A stretch of DNA of 64,000 nucleotides from Martinezella miluonensis (GTDB lineage Bacteria; Pseudomonadota; Alphaproteobacteria; Rhizobiales; Rhizobiaceae), in assembly GCF_900094545.1 (NCBI RefSeq), contig NZ_FMAH01000009.1, positions 1 through 64,000 on the forward strand. The letters are read 5' to 3'. This document shows, one piece after another, positions 51,850 through 61,372 of this stretch. The first letter of the stretch is position 1, and each line of letters opens with the position of its first letter. The position numbers and the translations under genes were made by a program. Below the pieces are notes generated by a model. It was given only the letters and a program-made list of their open reading frames with translations. It did no database searches and had not been told where the DNA came from.

Positions 51850-52859
51850 CGAAAACCATTATGGACCAAGCCGGCGCAGGTATCGAAACGCAACCGGTAA
51901 TCCGGACCCGGGAAAGTCTCCTTTCGGCTTATCGGACGGAACTGGCGATCGCCGGGGCCATCGTCCTTCTTGTGTTGGCGGTTGGAACCCAGGTGCCGCA
52001 GGCACTGAGCTGGGGAAACTTCGCTAACATCACCCAGGCGGGCGCACCGCTGATCATCATGTCGCTCGGCGTGCTTCTCGTGGTGATCACCGGCGGTATC
52101 GACCTTTCCGTCGGATCCGTCTTTTCGCTGACAGGCATGGTCACGGCGCAGGCCATGGCAGCGGGCTTCGGCGGCGTGAGCTCTGGCCTCATCGGGCTCA
52201 GTGTCGGCCTGATGTTCGGCTCGATCAACGGCTTCCTCGTCACCGTGGCGGGGCTTGCGCCCTTTGTGGTGACGCTGATCACTTTTGCTGTCGCCGGCTC
52301 GCTTGCCTTCATCGTCACCAACGGACGATCGATGCCTATCGGCGATCCGGATTTCTGGTTGCTAAATAGCGGCAGCATAATACCCGGTATTCCGAACTAT
52401 ATCCTGTTCAGCATCGTGCTGCTCGTCGCAATCGAGATATTTCTCAAGAAGATGGTCGCGGGACGCTGGTTCTACGCCGTTGGCAGCAGCGCGGCAGCCG
52501 CGCATCTTCTTGGAATTCCCGTCAAGCGGACGCAGTTCTTCGCCTATGTCGCCTCATCCCTTCTCGCGTCCTTCTCCGGATTGCTGACCATCTCTTACAT
52601 TCTCAACGCGGAATCGACGGCTGGCTCCAGCCTGATGCTGCAGGCAATCGCAGCGGTGGTTATCGGCGGCGCCAGCCTGCTCGGCGGCACGGGAACGGCG
52701 GTGGGCGCTGTCCTTGGAGCCCTGATGATCACCGTCATTCAGAACGGCGTCAATCTCATCGGCATCAACAGCTTCTGGCAGGGTTCGGTTACCGGCCTCG
52801 CCATCCTGATCGCGGTCCTGATCGATCGCTTCAGCAAATCGCGGCGCGGTGCCGTGTAA
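51846..52859 (+). CDS. ABC sugar permease (RbsC type)
   Basis: A 337-residue membrane subunit of the ribose class. Key blocks are [20 protein letters not shown] and [20 protein letters not shown], with about ten hydrophobic helices. The start at 51846 ([12 protein letters not shown]) overlaps the ATPase stop as ATGA. The binding-protein gene follows 43 bp later, an order (ATPase, permease, binding protein) seen in several rhizobial sugar operons. Confidence 0.94.
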   Translation: MTKTIMDQAGAGIETQPVIRTRESLLSAYRTELAIAGAIVLLVLAVGTQVPQALSWGNFANITQAGAPLIIMSLGVLLVVITGGIDLSVGSVFSLTGMVTAQAMAAGFGGVSSGLIGLSVGLMFGSINGFLVTVAGLAPFVVTLITFAVAGSLAFIVTNGRSMPIGDPDFWLLNSGSIIPGIPNYILFSIVLLVAIEIFLKKMVAGRWFYAVGSSAAAAHLLGIPVKRTQFFAYVASSLLASFSGLLTISYILNAESTAGSSLMLQAIAAVVIGGASLLGGTGTAVGAVLGALMITVIQNGVNLIGINSFWQGSVTGLAILIAVLIDRFSKSRRGAV

Positions 52860-52902
52860 TCCGTCCTGGGGGAGACCTGGACATCAAGAGGAGGAAGAAG
52901 GC

Positions 52903-53877
52903 ATGAAGAAGAAACTGAACGGGTGGCTGGCGATGGTAGCGAGCGTCGCACTCGCGGCATTGTCGAGCGTTGCGCATGCGGAGGAAAAGAAGACGGTGGC
53001 CTATCTCGCGCCTTCGCTGGATATTTCCTATTGGCAATGGGTCGGCTTTGGCGTGAAGCAGAAGGCGCAAGAACTCGGCATGAATTATGTCGAATTCACG
53101 TCGGAGAATTCGCCGGCCAAGCAGATGGACAATGCGCGCACGGCCGTGACCAAAGGCGTCGATGCGATCGTCATCGGACCTGTGAGCTCAACCAGCACGC
53201 CGCCGCTGCTCGCCTATCTGAAATCGCAGAATATCCCGATCGCGTTCGCCGGCATCGGCCCGCAGCCCGGCCAGACGGACTACACGTCCTCCGTCACCGC
53301 GAATAACTACGAAACCGGTAAGGCAGAGGGCCGCTTCGTCTGCGCGCTCGCGAAAGAGCGCGGCGGCAACGAGGTTGGCATGCTGTCTCTGCCCCAGGAC
53401 CGCGAGAACGCCCAGAAATATCTCAAGGGTGCGCAGGCAGCCTTTGCGGCCGACGGTTGCGAACTCGTTCAGATGCTCGAGACGCGCGGTCTGACCGTCA
53501 ACGAAGCCGTGACGCAAGCCAATGACATGCTGACGGCCCATCCCGACATCAAGGCGATCTACGGAATGTATGACGAGGCCGGCACGGGCGCGGCGAAGGT
53601 TCTTGAGACCCGTGGCTTGACTGGAAAGATCGGCATCGCGGTCGCCGACGGCAGCCCGACGACCATTGCGCTTCTCAAGGCCAAGGCCATTCAAGGCATT
53701 TTCTTCCAGGAAGCGGTCGGCCAGGGTATTGATGGCACGCAGCAGGTGTTCAACGCGCTGACAAATGCATCGGTCAAGAAGGATCTGGCTCTTGTCATGC
53801 CGCTCGTGACGGCCGACAAGATCGACACGCCAGAGGCGAAGGCCGTCATCGCGCGCGTCTTCCCGCCGAGCAACTGA
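52903..53877 (+). CDS. Periplasmic sugar-binding protein (RbsB type)
   Basis: A 324-residue type-1 binding protein with a signal peptide ending [15 protein letters not shown] near residue 26. The fold is shown by [40 protein letters not shown] and [20 protein letters not shown]. It completes the importer. Start at 52903 after AGGAGGAAGAAGG. The ligand is unknown, probably a monosaccharide or polyol. Confidence 0.93.
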   Translation: MKKKLNGWLAMVASVALAALSSVAHAEEKKTVAYLAPSLDISYWQWVGFGVKQKAQELGMNYVEFTSENSPAKQMDNARTAVTKGVDAIVIGPVSSTSTPPLLAYLKSQNIPIAFAGIGPQPGQTDYTSSVTANNYETGKAEGRFVCALAKERGGNEVGMLSLPQDRENAQKYLKGAQAAFAADGCELVQMLETRGLTVNEAVTQANDMLTAHPDIKAIYGMYDEAGTGAAKVLETRGLTGKIGIAVADGSPTTIALLKAKAIQGIFFQEAVGQGIDGTQQVFNALTNASVKKDLALVMPLVTADKIDTPEAKAVIARVFPPSN

Positions 53878-53935
53878 CCAGCAAAGGGCGGGCACGGCCG
53901 TGGTTGTCGTTCCCGCGCCACCCCGAGGAGGAACC

Positions 53936-54829
53936 ATGTCCGACATCGCCATTATCGACCCCCATTTCCACCTCTGGGATCTGGAGACAAACTACTATCC
54001 CTGGCTTTCTGATGGCGTCAAGCCGTCCGCCTTCGGCGACTATACCGCCATCAACAAGACCTACCTGATCGGGGATTTTCTCGCCGACGCGAAGAACCAG
54101 AACCTCGTCAAGGCGGTCCACCTCGATGTCGGGTTCGATCCGAAGAACCCGGCCGGTGAAACCAAGTGGCTGCAGGGCGTTGCCGACAAGCACGGGTTTC
54201 CGCATGGCATCGTCGGTTATGCTGACCTGCGCAAGCCCGATGTCGGCGATTTGCTCGACGAACATATGCAATACGCCAATTTCCGAGGCATCCGCCAATC
54301 GATGAACTATCACACCGATGCCGCCAAGACCTACCAGACCGAGCCGGAGGTAAGCCGAACGCCGGAATGGCGCCGGGGTTTCAAAGAACTAGCGCGTCGG
54401 GGCCTTAGCTTCGACCTCCAGCTCTACTACTGGCAGATGGAGGAGTTTCTCGAACTCGCACGGGAGTTTCCCGACGTCCAAATCATTCTCAACCATACCG
54501 GCATGCAGGTCGATGGTCCCGCGCATTTCGACGGCTGGCGCAAGGCCATGCATATGCTGGCGCAGGCGCCGAACGTCGCCTGCAAGATCTCTGGCCTCGG
54601 CATGGGGGACTGGACCTGGACCGCCGAAAGCATCCGCCCCTATGTCGAGGAGGCGATCGGCGCCTTCGGCGTTGAGCGGGCGATGTTCGCCTCGAATTTC
54701 CCGGTAGATAAGCTGTTCTCAAGCTACGACGCTATATGGAGCGCCTTCAAGGAGATCACCGCCGGCTACTCGGCCTCGGAACGCTCGGCACTGTTCCACG
54801 ACAACGCCGAGCGGTACTACCGCTTGTAG
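53936..54829 (+). CDS. Amidohydrolase-2-family hydrolase, probably a sugar lactonase
   Basis: A 297-residue TIM-barrel metal hydrolase (PF04909). The N-terminal metal motif HFHLWD (IIDPHFHLWDLE), the internal ILNHTGMQVDGPAHFDGWRK and the C-terminal FASNFPVDKL are typical of L-fuconolactonase and pyrone-dicarboxylate lactonase relatives. With the dehydrogenase at the operon's start it suggests oxidation of an aldose to a lactone, then ring opening. The start at 53936 (MSDIAIIDPHF) follows GAGGAGGAA. Last gene of the operon. Confidence 0.88.
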   Translation: MSDIAIIDPHFHLWDLETNYYPWLSDGVKPSAFGDYTAINKTYLIGDFLADAKNQNLVKAVHLDVGFDPKNPAGETKWLQGVADKHGFPHGIVGYADLRKPDVGDLLDEHMQYANFRGIRQSMNYHTDAAKTYQTEPEVSRTPEWRRGFKELARRGLSFDLQLYYWQMEEFLELAREFPDVQIILNHTGMQVDGPAHFDGWRKAMHMLAQAPNVACKISGLGMGDWTWTAESIRPYVEEAIGAFGVERAMFASNFPVDKLFSSYDAIWSAFKEITAGYSASERSALFHDNAERYYRL

Positions 54830-55284
54830 AGCAGGCTGAAGCCGGAATCGACATAGGAGGTGAAGGTTTCCGGGAAACGATCGCTAATGCCGGTATTGTG
54901 CATGGCTTCACCGTGGCATCGGCGCAGATGCCGGCGCGGTCGGGCGACGGGCTTCCGAAGGCTTCAAAAACCGCCGGCGGCTTTCCAACCAGGCCTTCAG
55001 GCAGTCCTTGTCTCTTAGCGCCCGGGCGCCGAGATCACAGCAGCGGCGCAGTTCCTTTCGTGTCCCATCGGTTCAGGCTCGCCGCCCGGATCAAGCGACC
55101 GGAAGACGAGGGTTTCTTCCGGTCCCTGTCGCTGTTGCTGCAAAGTGGAGATTTAGCCATCTTGGGCGCTTTGCAGCCGAATACAAAAAACGCTTCGGCC
55201 ACCTGCTATCCCAGACGTCAAAGGCCTGAGCGCGCTTCATATGCGTGGCTGGCCTCAGCCGCCTAGTGCCGTTGATTGTGAGCC
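54830..55284. other. 455-bp intergenic region holding an AraC shard
   Basis: Apart from the 98-bp AraC 3' shard at 55134-55231 (separate entry), I recognise nothing. Both flanking genes end here. Confidence 0.4.
55134..55231 (+). repeat. Repeat D2: 3' shard of an AraC gene (copy of 29890-29987)
   Basis: In frame it reads AAKWRFSHLGRFAAEYKKRF then GHLLSQTSKA and stop, the last 31 residues of the AraC protein at 29026-29985 with four changes. Nothing upstream of it resembles the rest of the gene. Confidence 0.92.
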
Positions 55285-56532
55285 TCACCGCTGCATCAAG
55301 ATGTCATAAAGGCGTTTCTGCGCTTCTTGTGGAGACATATTCTTATTATTGAAGAAGTCGCCCACCACGCCGATCCATCCTTCTGACATCTGGCTCGGCA
55401 TTGCTTGGGATTGAGCACTTACATCGCCTTTCTTGACCTTGATCATCTTTAATCCAAGCTGCCCGCAGCGATCGAGACCCGCCGGGTCGACATCCGTGCG
55501 GACAGGAAGTGACCCCTTGATGCGGCTAAACGCGACCTGATTATCGCGGTCCAAGACCATCCGCGCGAATGCTTTTTGAGCATCCGCTGTGCCATCACGG
55601 TTCGTCAGCGGAAAGGCAAATGCATCTATGACCATAAAGTAAGCAATCGAGGTACCAGGCACAAGCGCGCAATCAAAGTCACTATCGACGTGATAGCCCT
55701 TAGCCATGAGCTCGCCCTTGGCCCAGTCACCCATGAACTGCATGCCAGCTTGGCCTGCGCCGACCTCTGCTGTTGCGTCCGCCCAGGTCTTGTTCTTCCG
55801 CATCGCAAAAGGTTCTGTGTAGTCCGACAAACGTGAGAGCGTTTCCAAAGCCTCTATCATGCGTGGATCCTGGACTAATGCCGCGTTTCCACTCATGAGA
55901 CGCGCATATCCTTCCGGCCCGAATTTTTCATATATGATGTCATTGAAAATGAGAGATACTTCCCAGCGCGCGCCGCCAAGCGCTATCGGTACATGTCCGG
56001 CGGCTTTGATCTTTTCGGCGACGCTGAAAAGATTATCCCAGGAAGTTGGAACGCTCACACCGGCATCCGCGAACATCTTTGTGCTCGTCCAGAGCCAGTT
56101 TTCCGCGTGGATATTCGTCGGTGCGAAATACACTTTTCCCCGGTACGATATTCGCTCAAGCACTGATGCGGGAATGACATCCTGCCAGTGGTCCACCTGT
56201 GCAACGTCCTCTATATCCTGGACGATTCCCATCTCCGGTAGTTCCCGCGATCCGTCATTGGCATTCCACTGCATCACTGCTGGCGGATATCCGTTGGCAA
56301 TCCGGTCGCTGACGACGCGCTGGACTGCGACTTTGTTTTCGGCAGGCATATCGGCCCACTGATTGCCAGCCGCTACCCAGGCCTTTCGAAATACATCCAG
56401 CGCGCCGGCCTCACTTTTGGATACCCAAAAATGGACGACGTCCACCGACATAGCATTGCTGGCGAATGCTGGTGCAGAGACATCTGCCACCACCAAAGCA
56501 ATTGCCAACCATGTCCGGATTATTCCCTTCAT
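55285..56532 (-). CDS. Sugar ABC transporter substrate-binding protein (SBP_bac_1 type)
   Basis: A 415-residue periplasmic protein of the CUT1 class. Signal peptide LAIALVVADVSAPAFA precedes SNAMSV. Family blocks include VDVVHFWVSKSEAGALDVFR, YPPAVMQWNANDGSRELPEM and GQAGMQFMGDWAKGELMAKG, resembling glucose/mannose-binding proteins. The start at 56532 (MKGIIRTWLA) follows AAAAGGAAC. No permease or ATPase genes are near; the gene stands alone between a shard region and a GGDEF-EAL gene, so it may be a stranded part of a lost operon. Confidence 0.9.
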   Translation of the reverse strand: MKGIIRTWLAIALVVADVSAPAFASNAMSVDVVHFWVSKSEAGALDVFRKAWVAAGNQWADMPAENKVAVQRVVSDRIANGYPPAVMQWNANDGSRELPEMGIVQDIEDVAQVDHWQDVIPASVLERISYRGKVYFAPTNIHAENWLWTSTKMFADAGVSVPTSWDNLFSVAEKIKAAGHVPIALGGARWEVSLIFNDIIYEKFGPEGYARLMSGNAALVQDPRMIEALETLSRLSDYTEPFAMRKNKTWADATAEVGAGQAGMQFMGDWAKGELMAKGYHVDSDFDCALVPGTSIAYFMVIDAFAFPLTNRDGTADAQKAFARMVLDRDNQVAFSRIKGSLPVRTDVDPAGLDRCGQLGLKMIKVKKGDVSAQSQAMPSQMSEGWIGVVGDFFNNKNMSPQEAQKRLYDILMQR

Positions 56533-56573
56533 GTACAGTTCCTTTTTCAATTAATTTGGCTGGATTCGAAACG

Positions 56574-58778
56574 TCAGCGCTGTCCGGCAATCCGCAGCAG
56601 AGGTCGCGATGAGGAGCTCGTGGCCCGTTTAGAAATGCTCAAACGGCTGATGGCCGCACTGGCAGGTTCAGGCTTGGCAAATAGATAGCCCTGGCCGACT
56701 TCGCAGCCCGTTCTGAGGAGGAACTCGCGCTGTGTTTCATTTTCAATGCCTTCTGCGACACATCGTTTGCCCAGACTTCGAGCCAGATCGACCATCGCCC
56801 TCACGATCTGCTCGGATCGAATATCGCTGCCAAGATGAGCAACGAAACTGCGGTCGATTTTCAGCTCATCAAATGGGAAATCTCGCAAATGCACGAGTGA
56901 GGCAAATCCAGTGCCGAAGTCGTCCAACGACACCGACATGCTCTTATTCCTGAAGCGCGTGATTGTCTCCAGTATCTGGCTGGAACCACGATTGAGAAAC
57001 ACATCCTCTGTCACTTCCACGGCAAAATCGCGCCACTCGAGCTCGTTGGTCCCAATGGCCTCGGCAATGAGATCATAGCCGTCGCCACCGACCAGCAGAA
57101 CTTCCGGAAGGTTGATGGCCACTGATCCAGGGACGAGGCCTGCGGATTTCCACGCCTTAAGGTCGCGCGCAACAGTGTGGACCACGCAGCGCGTCATACT
57201 TCTAAGGAAGTGCGAACCTTCCATGAGCGGTAAGAACCGACCCGGAGGTAAGATTCCAAGCCGGGGATGGTTCCAGCGCACCAATGCTTCGAATCCCAGG
57301 TGTTCGCCGGTCTCAAGGTTGACCTTCTGCTGGTAATAGACCACGAACTCGTTCCGGTCAGCGGCGAAGGCCAGCGCAGCCACCAGCTGGTTTTCCTCAA
57401 GCCGCTGCGCCAGCGATGCTTCATCGAAGATGACGGCCGTATTGCGCTTGGCTTTTGCGGCATAAAGCGCCAGATCGGCAACGCGCATGAGCGCTGTTTC
57501 ATCGGTTGCATGCGTGGGTACAGCTGCTCCGCCAATGCTGGCCGAGACCGGTAAGGTCCGCCCGTCAAAACGAAATTCCGTCGCGACTACCGCGACCGCA
57601 CGCTGAGCGAGCGCTTCCAGCGTCTTCAGATCGGTAAGCTCAGGGAGCAGGATGGCGAATTCGTCGCCACCCAGTCTTGCCACGACATCGCCGGACCGAA
57701 AGGTTCCTTTAAGCATGCGCGCGACATGGCGCAGAACCGCGTCCCCTGCCGGATGTCCTAAGCTGTCGTTGATGCCCTTGAAATGGTCAAGATCGACCAG
57801 CAGCATCGAAAAGCCCGTACCGCTTCGTGCGAGCGATGCGAAAAACTCATTCAGCATTTCGTTGAAGCAGGAACGATTGTTGAGGCCGGTAAGCGCGTCG
57901 GTATGCGCCTGATGAGTCAATCTGCTCTCGAAATCGATGGTTCGCCGATGCTCGTTGCGCAGCTTTTTAAGAAGCGGCATAAATAAGATGGTTGTCGCGA
58001 GAATGAGGGCGGTCGCTGTTAATGCGAGTAGCACGGCACTAATCAGGCGCGCATGATCTATACTGCCATCGCTGCGATCATGTGCGCTGTCGATTAGGGC
58101 ACTGAACTGGCGCATCAGCACGCTATCCGAAGAGACCGCAAAATCGATTGGCCCCCAGAAGGAATAACGCTGACGCCGATCCTCCAATTTTGCCGAGAGG
58201 ACCCTGTCGGCTCTTGTTAGAAAATCCTCCAGTCGCCCTGTAAGATCGGTCCGCATCTTTTCGGATGTGACGTCATGTGGATTGAGCTTCTCCAAAAGGT
58301 TCCGCTCTAGTTTTTTATGCAGTTCGTCCAATTGGCCGCTCATAGCGCGGATGTCGCCGATTGCCTTTCGCGCGTCCTCAACCATGGGCTTGACGATGTA
58401 ATCAGGCATGTTGGGATTGGCCGAGGCGCTCATGATAGCGCGCGTCTGATTGGTAAGTTGTTGGAAGCGAATAAACTGGCGCCCCGTAAGATAGCTAATG
58501 TCTTGTTGTAGCGAATGGCGATCAAGTGCGATTTCGACGGTCTGGTAAGTCGCACCGATCAGCATTGTCATGACGACCACAGCAGCCACATAGTGCCTGC
58601 CTATGGTACGGATGTATTCTTCTAAGGACGGGTGGCGCCTGCCTGGGGCAGTTGCATCGTTGGTTCTTGTTACGTCGTTCGAAACGAAGTTCGTGCAAAC
58701 AGACGGACTGGTTATAGTAAGCTCCCCGTCCAGCGTGCGCTCATGCCAAGCCCCGCGTAAAAGCCCCGGCAACTTCAT
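56574..58778 (-). CDS. GGDEF-EAL cyclic-di-GMP turnover protein
   Basis: A 734-residue membrane sensor. Helix 1 (VAAVVVMTMLIGATYQTVEI, about 63-82) and helix 2 (LISAVLLALTATALILATTI) frame a periplasmic helical domain. The GGDEF domain has the intact active motif ARLGGDEFAIL; the EAL domain has FEALVRW, EVTEDVFL, SLDDFGTG, LKIDRSFV and VAEGIE, so both synthesis and breakdown of c-di-GMP look possible. The start at 58778 (MKLPGLLRGAW) follows GAGGGG. It is monocistronic and probably links an external cue to motility or attachment. Confidence 0.94.
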   Translation of the reverse strand: MKLPGLLRGAWHERTLDGELTITSPSVCTNFVSNDVTRTNDATAPGRRHPSLEEYIRTIGRHYVAAVVVMTMLIGATYQTVEIALDRHSLQQDISYLTGRQFIRFQQLTNQTRAIMSASANPNMPDYIVKPMVEDARKAIGDIRAMSGQLDELHKKLERNLLEKLNPHDVTSEKMRTDLTGRLEDFLTRADRVLSAKLEDRRQRYSFWGPIDFAVSSDSVLMRQFSALIDSAHDRSDGSIDHARLISAVLLALTATALILATTILFMPLLKKLRNEHRRTIDFESRLTHQAHTDALTGLNNRSCFNEMLNEFFASLARSGTGFSMLLVDLDHFKGINDSLGHPAGDAVLRHVARMLKGTFRSGDVVARLGGDEFAILLPELTDLKTLEALAQRAVAVVATEFRFDGRTLPVSASIGGAAVPTHATDETALMRVADLALYAAKAKRNTAVIFDEASLAQRLEENQLVAALAFAADRNEFVVYYQQKVNLETGEHLGFEALVRWNHPRLGILPPGRFLPLMEGSHFLRSMTRCVVHTVARDLKAWKSAGLVPGSVAINLPEVLLVGGDGYDLIAEAIGTNELEWRDFAVEVTEDVFLNRGSSQILETITRFRNKSMSVSLDDFGTGFASLVHLRDFPFDELKIDRSFVAHLGSDIRSEQIVRAMVDLARSLGKRCVAEGIENETQREFLLRTGCEVGQGYLFAKPEPASAAISRLSISKRATSSSSRPLLRIAGQR

Positions 58779-59016
58779 ATAGATCCCCTCTAGCTGCAAC
58801 CGTAACCAGAAGCATCATCATCTGGTCTTCTCATTGGAAAGGCCGCGCAACTCATTCGAGCGGGATTAGGCACGCTCGACGTCATCGAGGTGCGAGTCTC
58901 GGTGGTGGCAAGGTGCAGGACAATTAGGCCGAGAGAAGCTTAATGAAATTCTTCGCAAGTTGACCTAATTCACTTTCATTGCGCGATATGGATTAAAGGT
59001 GACAAAACTGGATAGT
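58779..59016. other. Upstream region of the GGDEF-EAL gene
   Basis: No gene seen. It holds the promoter of the GGDEF-EAL gene and ends where the duplicated LysR-start tract begins. Confidence 0.4.
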
Positions 59017-59099
59017 GTTTATTTCTTCGTGGTCCGTCTGCCATCCGATAGGATCCGCTGCCTTTGGAACATACTGAAGATCGGCCTACATGCGGTCAG
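59017..59099. repeat. Repeat A1': copy of 17172-17254 (LysR gene start)
   Basis: It carries the first codons of the LysR gene in reverse and its upstream region, ending in GGTCAG at 59094-59099. No LysR coding sequence continues on the other side. Confidence 0.9.
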
Positions 59100-59255
59100 A
59101 CGGTGGGACGGCGCATTCGTTGGTGAGTTCGTGGCAGGAATTCTCATAAACGGCGACCTTGTCTGCTTTTGTTCGGGCCCCTGAGACCACTTCAAGGAGA
59201 ACAGAATTTTCCATACGCTCAAAACCCAGGCCCGTATCAAGTGCCCGGAACCGAG
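59094..59255 (-). pseudogene. Repeat A2': truncated tautomerase gene start (copy of 17751-17912)
   Basis: In reverse it encodes MENSVLLEVVSGARTKADK then VAVYENSCHELTNECAVPPS, the first part of the tautomerase at 17473-17871. At GGTCAG (59094-59099) it is fused to the LysR-start tract, losing the 502 bp that separate the same two tracts at 17249-17750. Confidence 0.88.
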
Positions 59256-59343
59256 ACGGCTCACACTCTGTCGCGATTTGATAGCGGTCCCGCTCTGGCA
59301 CTCAAAATGATCGCGGCATTACGCGGTGAGCGGTCTCGAGCAG

Positions 59344-60203
59344 ACGATCGACTTCTTCATCCGTGCAGAGCCCTTTAGCAGATGAAATTTCAAAAGCGGC
59401 AAGATCGGTCTCCTTGTTTCGACGGACAATCTCACGATCGCCCTGGCGGCAACTTGAATGGCGGGGACATCATTTCCGAGTCGAGGATAAGCCGCCCGTC
59501 CAGTTGCCCATTCAAACGCTCGACGAAGCCGGACGCTTCGTCCATGTGCGCGCGCATGAGGTGACGGACTCTTTCAACGTCCCCCTGTCGGGCCGCCTCG
59601 AGTATGTCCGTGTGGCATTTGGCGTTGGCGCATCCGAATTCGGCATGCTCTTCGGGTGGCGTGTGGGTGCTAAAGACAACCAGGCGTCGGAGCATTTCAT
59701 TGGTCATCTGACAGAGGAAGCGCAGAAACGGGTCCGGATTAGCGGAAGCAAGGATGTCGTGGAAGTCGAGATCTGCCTGCCTTTGATATACGAGCCGCGT
59801 TTCGTCACGAGAGGTAGGCTGGCAATTCTCAATGTTTTCTTCCAAAGCACGGAAATGCTTTTCGGTGAGATATGGGACAGCGCCTGCGGCGAGTTCAGGC
59901 TCCAGCAAACGCCTGGCGGCGTAAATGTCTTTCATCGTCACATCTTGGAAGAACAGGTAGTTCTGTAAAAAAAGCAGTGTGCGCTCCAAGGGGACCTCGA
60001 TGATGGTGGCGCCGCCGGTCGGACCGGTGCTGATTGTTATCAATCCTTGCACTTCGAGTGACTTCAGCGCCTCGCGAATGGTGCTCTTGCTCACCCCGAA
60101 CAGTTTTTGCAGTTCCTTCTCCATCGGAAGTTTGTCGCCTGGCCTCAGCTCGTGCTGAGTGACAAGCCGCTTGATGTCCTCAGCGACCAGGTCGCCCCGC
60201 TTT
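59344..60203. repeat. Repeat B2: GntR-gene tract (copy at 21851-22708)
   Basis: About 860 bp nearly identical to 21851-22708, two bases longer overall. This copy carries the intact gene start beyond its 60203 end. Confidence 0.93.
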
Positions 60204-60247
60204 TGCTGCCTTACCCGAGACGTCTGTGATCTAACGACATGTTCCAT
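59432..60247 (-). CDS. GntR/FadR-family transcriptional regulator (intact copy)
   Basis: A 271-residue regulator with winged helix LPMEKELQKLFGVSKSTIRE (about residues 40-60) and an FCD domain with metal-binding-type His residues (DLDFHDILASANPDP, HRxLxxA-like). The start at 60247 (MEHVVRSQTSRV) follows AGAGGAC. It diverges from the lyase/BMP-transporter operon and a perfect palindrome lies between them, so it probably regulates that operon. Its gene was the source of the decapitated duplicate at 21937-22706. Confidence 0.9.
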   Translation of the reverse strand: MEHVVRSQTSRVRQQKRGDLVAEDIKRLVTQHELRPGDKLPMEKELQKLFGVSKSTIREALKSLEVQGLITISTGPTGGATIIEVPLERTLLFLQNYLFFQDVTMKDIYAARRLLEPELAAGAVPYLTEKHFRALEENIENCQPTSRDETRLVYQRQADLDFHDILASANPDPFLRFLCQMTNEMLRRLVVFSTHTPPEEHAEFGCANAKCHTDILEAARQGDVERVRHLMRAHMDEASGFVERLNGQLDGRLILDSEMMSPPFKLPPGRS

Positions 60248-60335
60248 GGTGCGTCCTCTGTATGTGTCCCCAGCTCCCATACCATCCGTAGCCGTGTCTT
60301 CAAATCTGTTAATCGCGATGGATTGAATAATACGG

Positions 60336-60349
60336 TTTATCATGATAAA
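60336..60349. promoter_or_regulatory. Palindromic candidate operator of the GntR regulator
   Basis: TTTATCATGATAAA is a perfect 14-bp palindrome in the AT-rich divergent space, 29 bp before the lyase start and 88 bp before the regulator start. Its place over the lyase promoter fits repression by the divergent GntR protein. Confidence 0.55.
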
Positions 60350-60378
60350 TACAATAAAAAGCATACGAGGGAGCTAAT

Positions 60379-61335
60379 ATGACTGCAGAACCCATCGGCA
60401 TATGGGCAGCCATACCGACGCCGTTTTCACCGTCTCTCGAACTGGACGAGCCTGGCCTGCGTCACAACGCCCGGCACTATGTTGCCCTTGGCTTACGCGG
60501 CGTCTTTTGCAACGGCCTGATCGGTGAGGTCTGGGCCATGACCCTCGCCGAAAGAAAAAGAGTCGTGGAAGTCCTCGTCGAGGAAGGCCAAGGAAGGCTC
60601 GGCGTATCGACAGTCATCTCGGCCAGTTCGATCCATGAAACGCTTGAGCTTGGGGCTCACGCAAAAGAAGCGGGCGTGGACCACGCCGTGATCATGGTCC
60701 CGACGGCCGGACCCAGGTCCCGCGAGCAGCAATTCGAATATGTGAAATTGATCTGCGACAGGCTTGATATGCCGATCGTGCTCTTCAATGCAGCGGGGGC
60801 GACTGGAAGCCCATTATCCCCGGAGCTCTTCTCTGACATCTGTACTTTGCCTCAGATCGTCATGCTCAAGACGACCGCTTACGATCACAATAACGCTCTT
60901 CGAAAGGCGGCCAACGGCAAGGTGGTCGTATCCGACCCACTGGAAGAGCACTTTCTCGAAAACCGGCTGCAGAGCCAGCAGCCTATCCTTTATGCCGATC
61001 CTGAGCCCTACCTCTACCAGTTTCCCGGGGGCTGCCCGATTGCAGACTATGTCGCCCAACTCGACCGCGGAGAGAACGATGCCGCCCGTGCAGCCCGCGA
61101 AAGGATCGAACCGCTGCGGCGTGCCTTTAACAAGTGGGTGATGGGACCATTGATCGAAGGCCACATGCCGAATGCGGCCGTCAAGCGCTGGTCTGAGATG
61201 ATGGGAATGGCCGGTGGAGCTGTGCGGGCGCCGATCCGGCCGCTCAGCCCGATCGAAAAGCAGACCCTTGAACAAGAAGTGCGGCTCGCCTTCGAACAAT
61301 CCGGCCTCCCAAATCCGGAGACCGTCTACGCGTAA
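60379..61335 (+). CDS. Dihydrodipicolinate synthase/N-acetylneuraminate lyase-family aldolase
   Basis: A 318-residue TIM-barrel class I aldolase. The Schiff-base lysine is K164 in VMLKTT. The carboxylate-binding GTTGE motif of DapA is changed to GLIGE (46-50) and the catalytic YN (Tyr133 in E. coli DapA) to FN (136-137), so it is not a lysine-pathway enzyme. It likely cleaves or dehydrates a keto acid made from the compound imported by the BMP-type transporter encoded next. The start at 60379 (MTAEPIGIWA) follows GAGGGAGC. Confidence 0.85.
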   Translation: MTAEPIGIWAAIPTPFSPSLELDEPGLRHNARHYVALGLRGVFCNGLIGEVWAMTLAERKRVVEVLVEEGQGRLGVSTVISASSIHETLELGAHAKEAGVDHAVIMVPTAGPRSREQQFEYVKLICDRLDMPIVLFNAAGATGSPLSPELFSDICTLPQIVMLKTTAYDHNNALRKAANGKVVVSDPLEEHFLENRLQSQQPILYADPEPYLYQFPGGCPIADYVAQLDRGENDAARAARERIEPLRRAFNKWVMGPLIEGHMPNAAVKRWSEMMGMAGGAVRAPIRPLSPIEKQTLEQEVRLAFEQSGLPNPETVYA

Positions 61336-61372
61336 CATAAGTGTTCAACCAAGCAAAAAAAGGGGAACTAGA

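Noticed and set aside
60379-61335. Calling the aldolase dapA
   Set aside because: The GTTGE and YN motifs needed for dihydrodipicolinate synthase are changed; only the Schiff-base lysine is kept.
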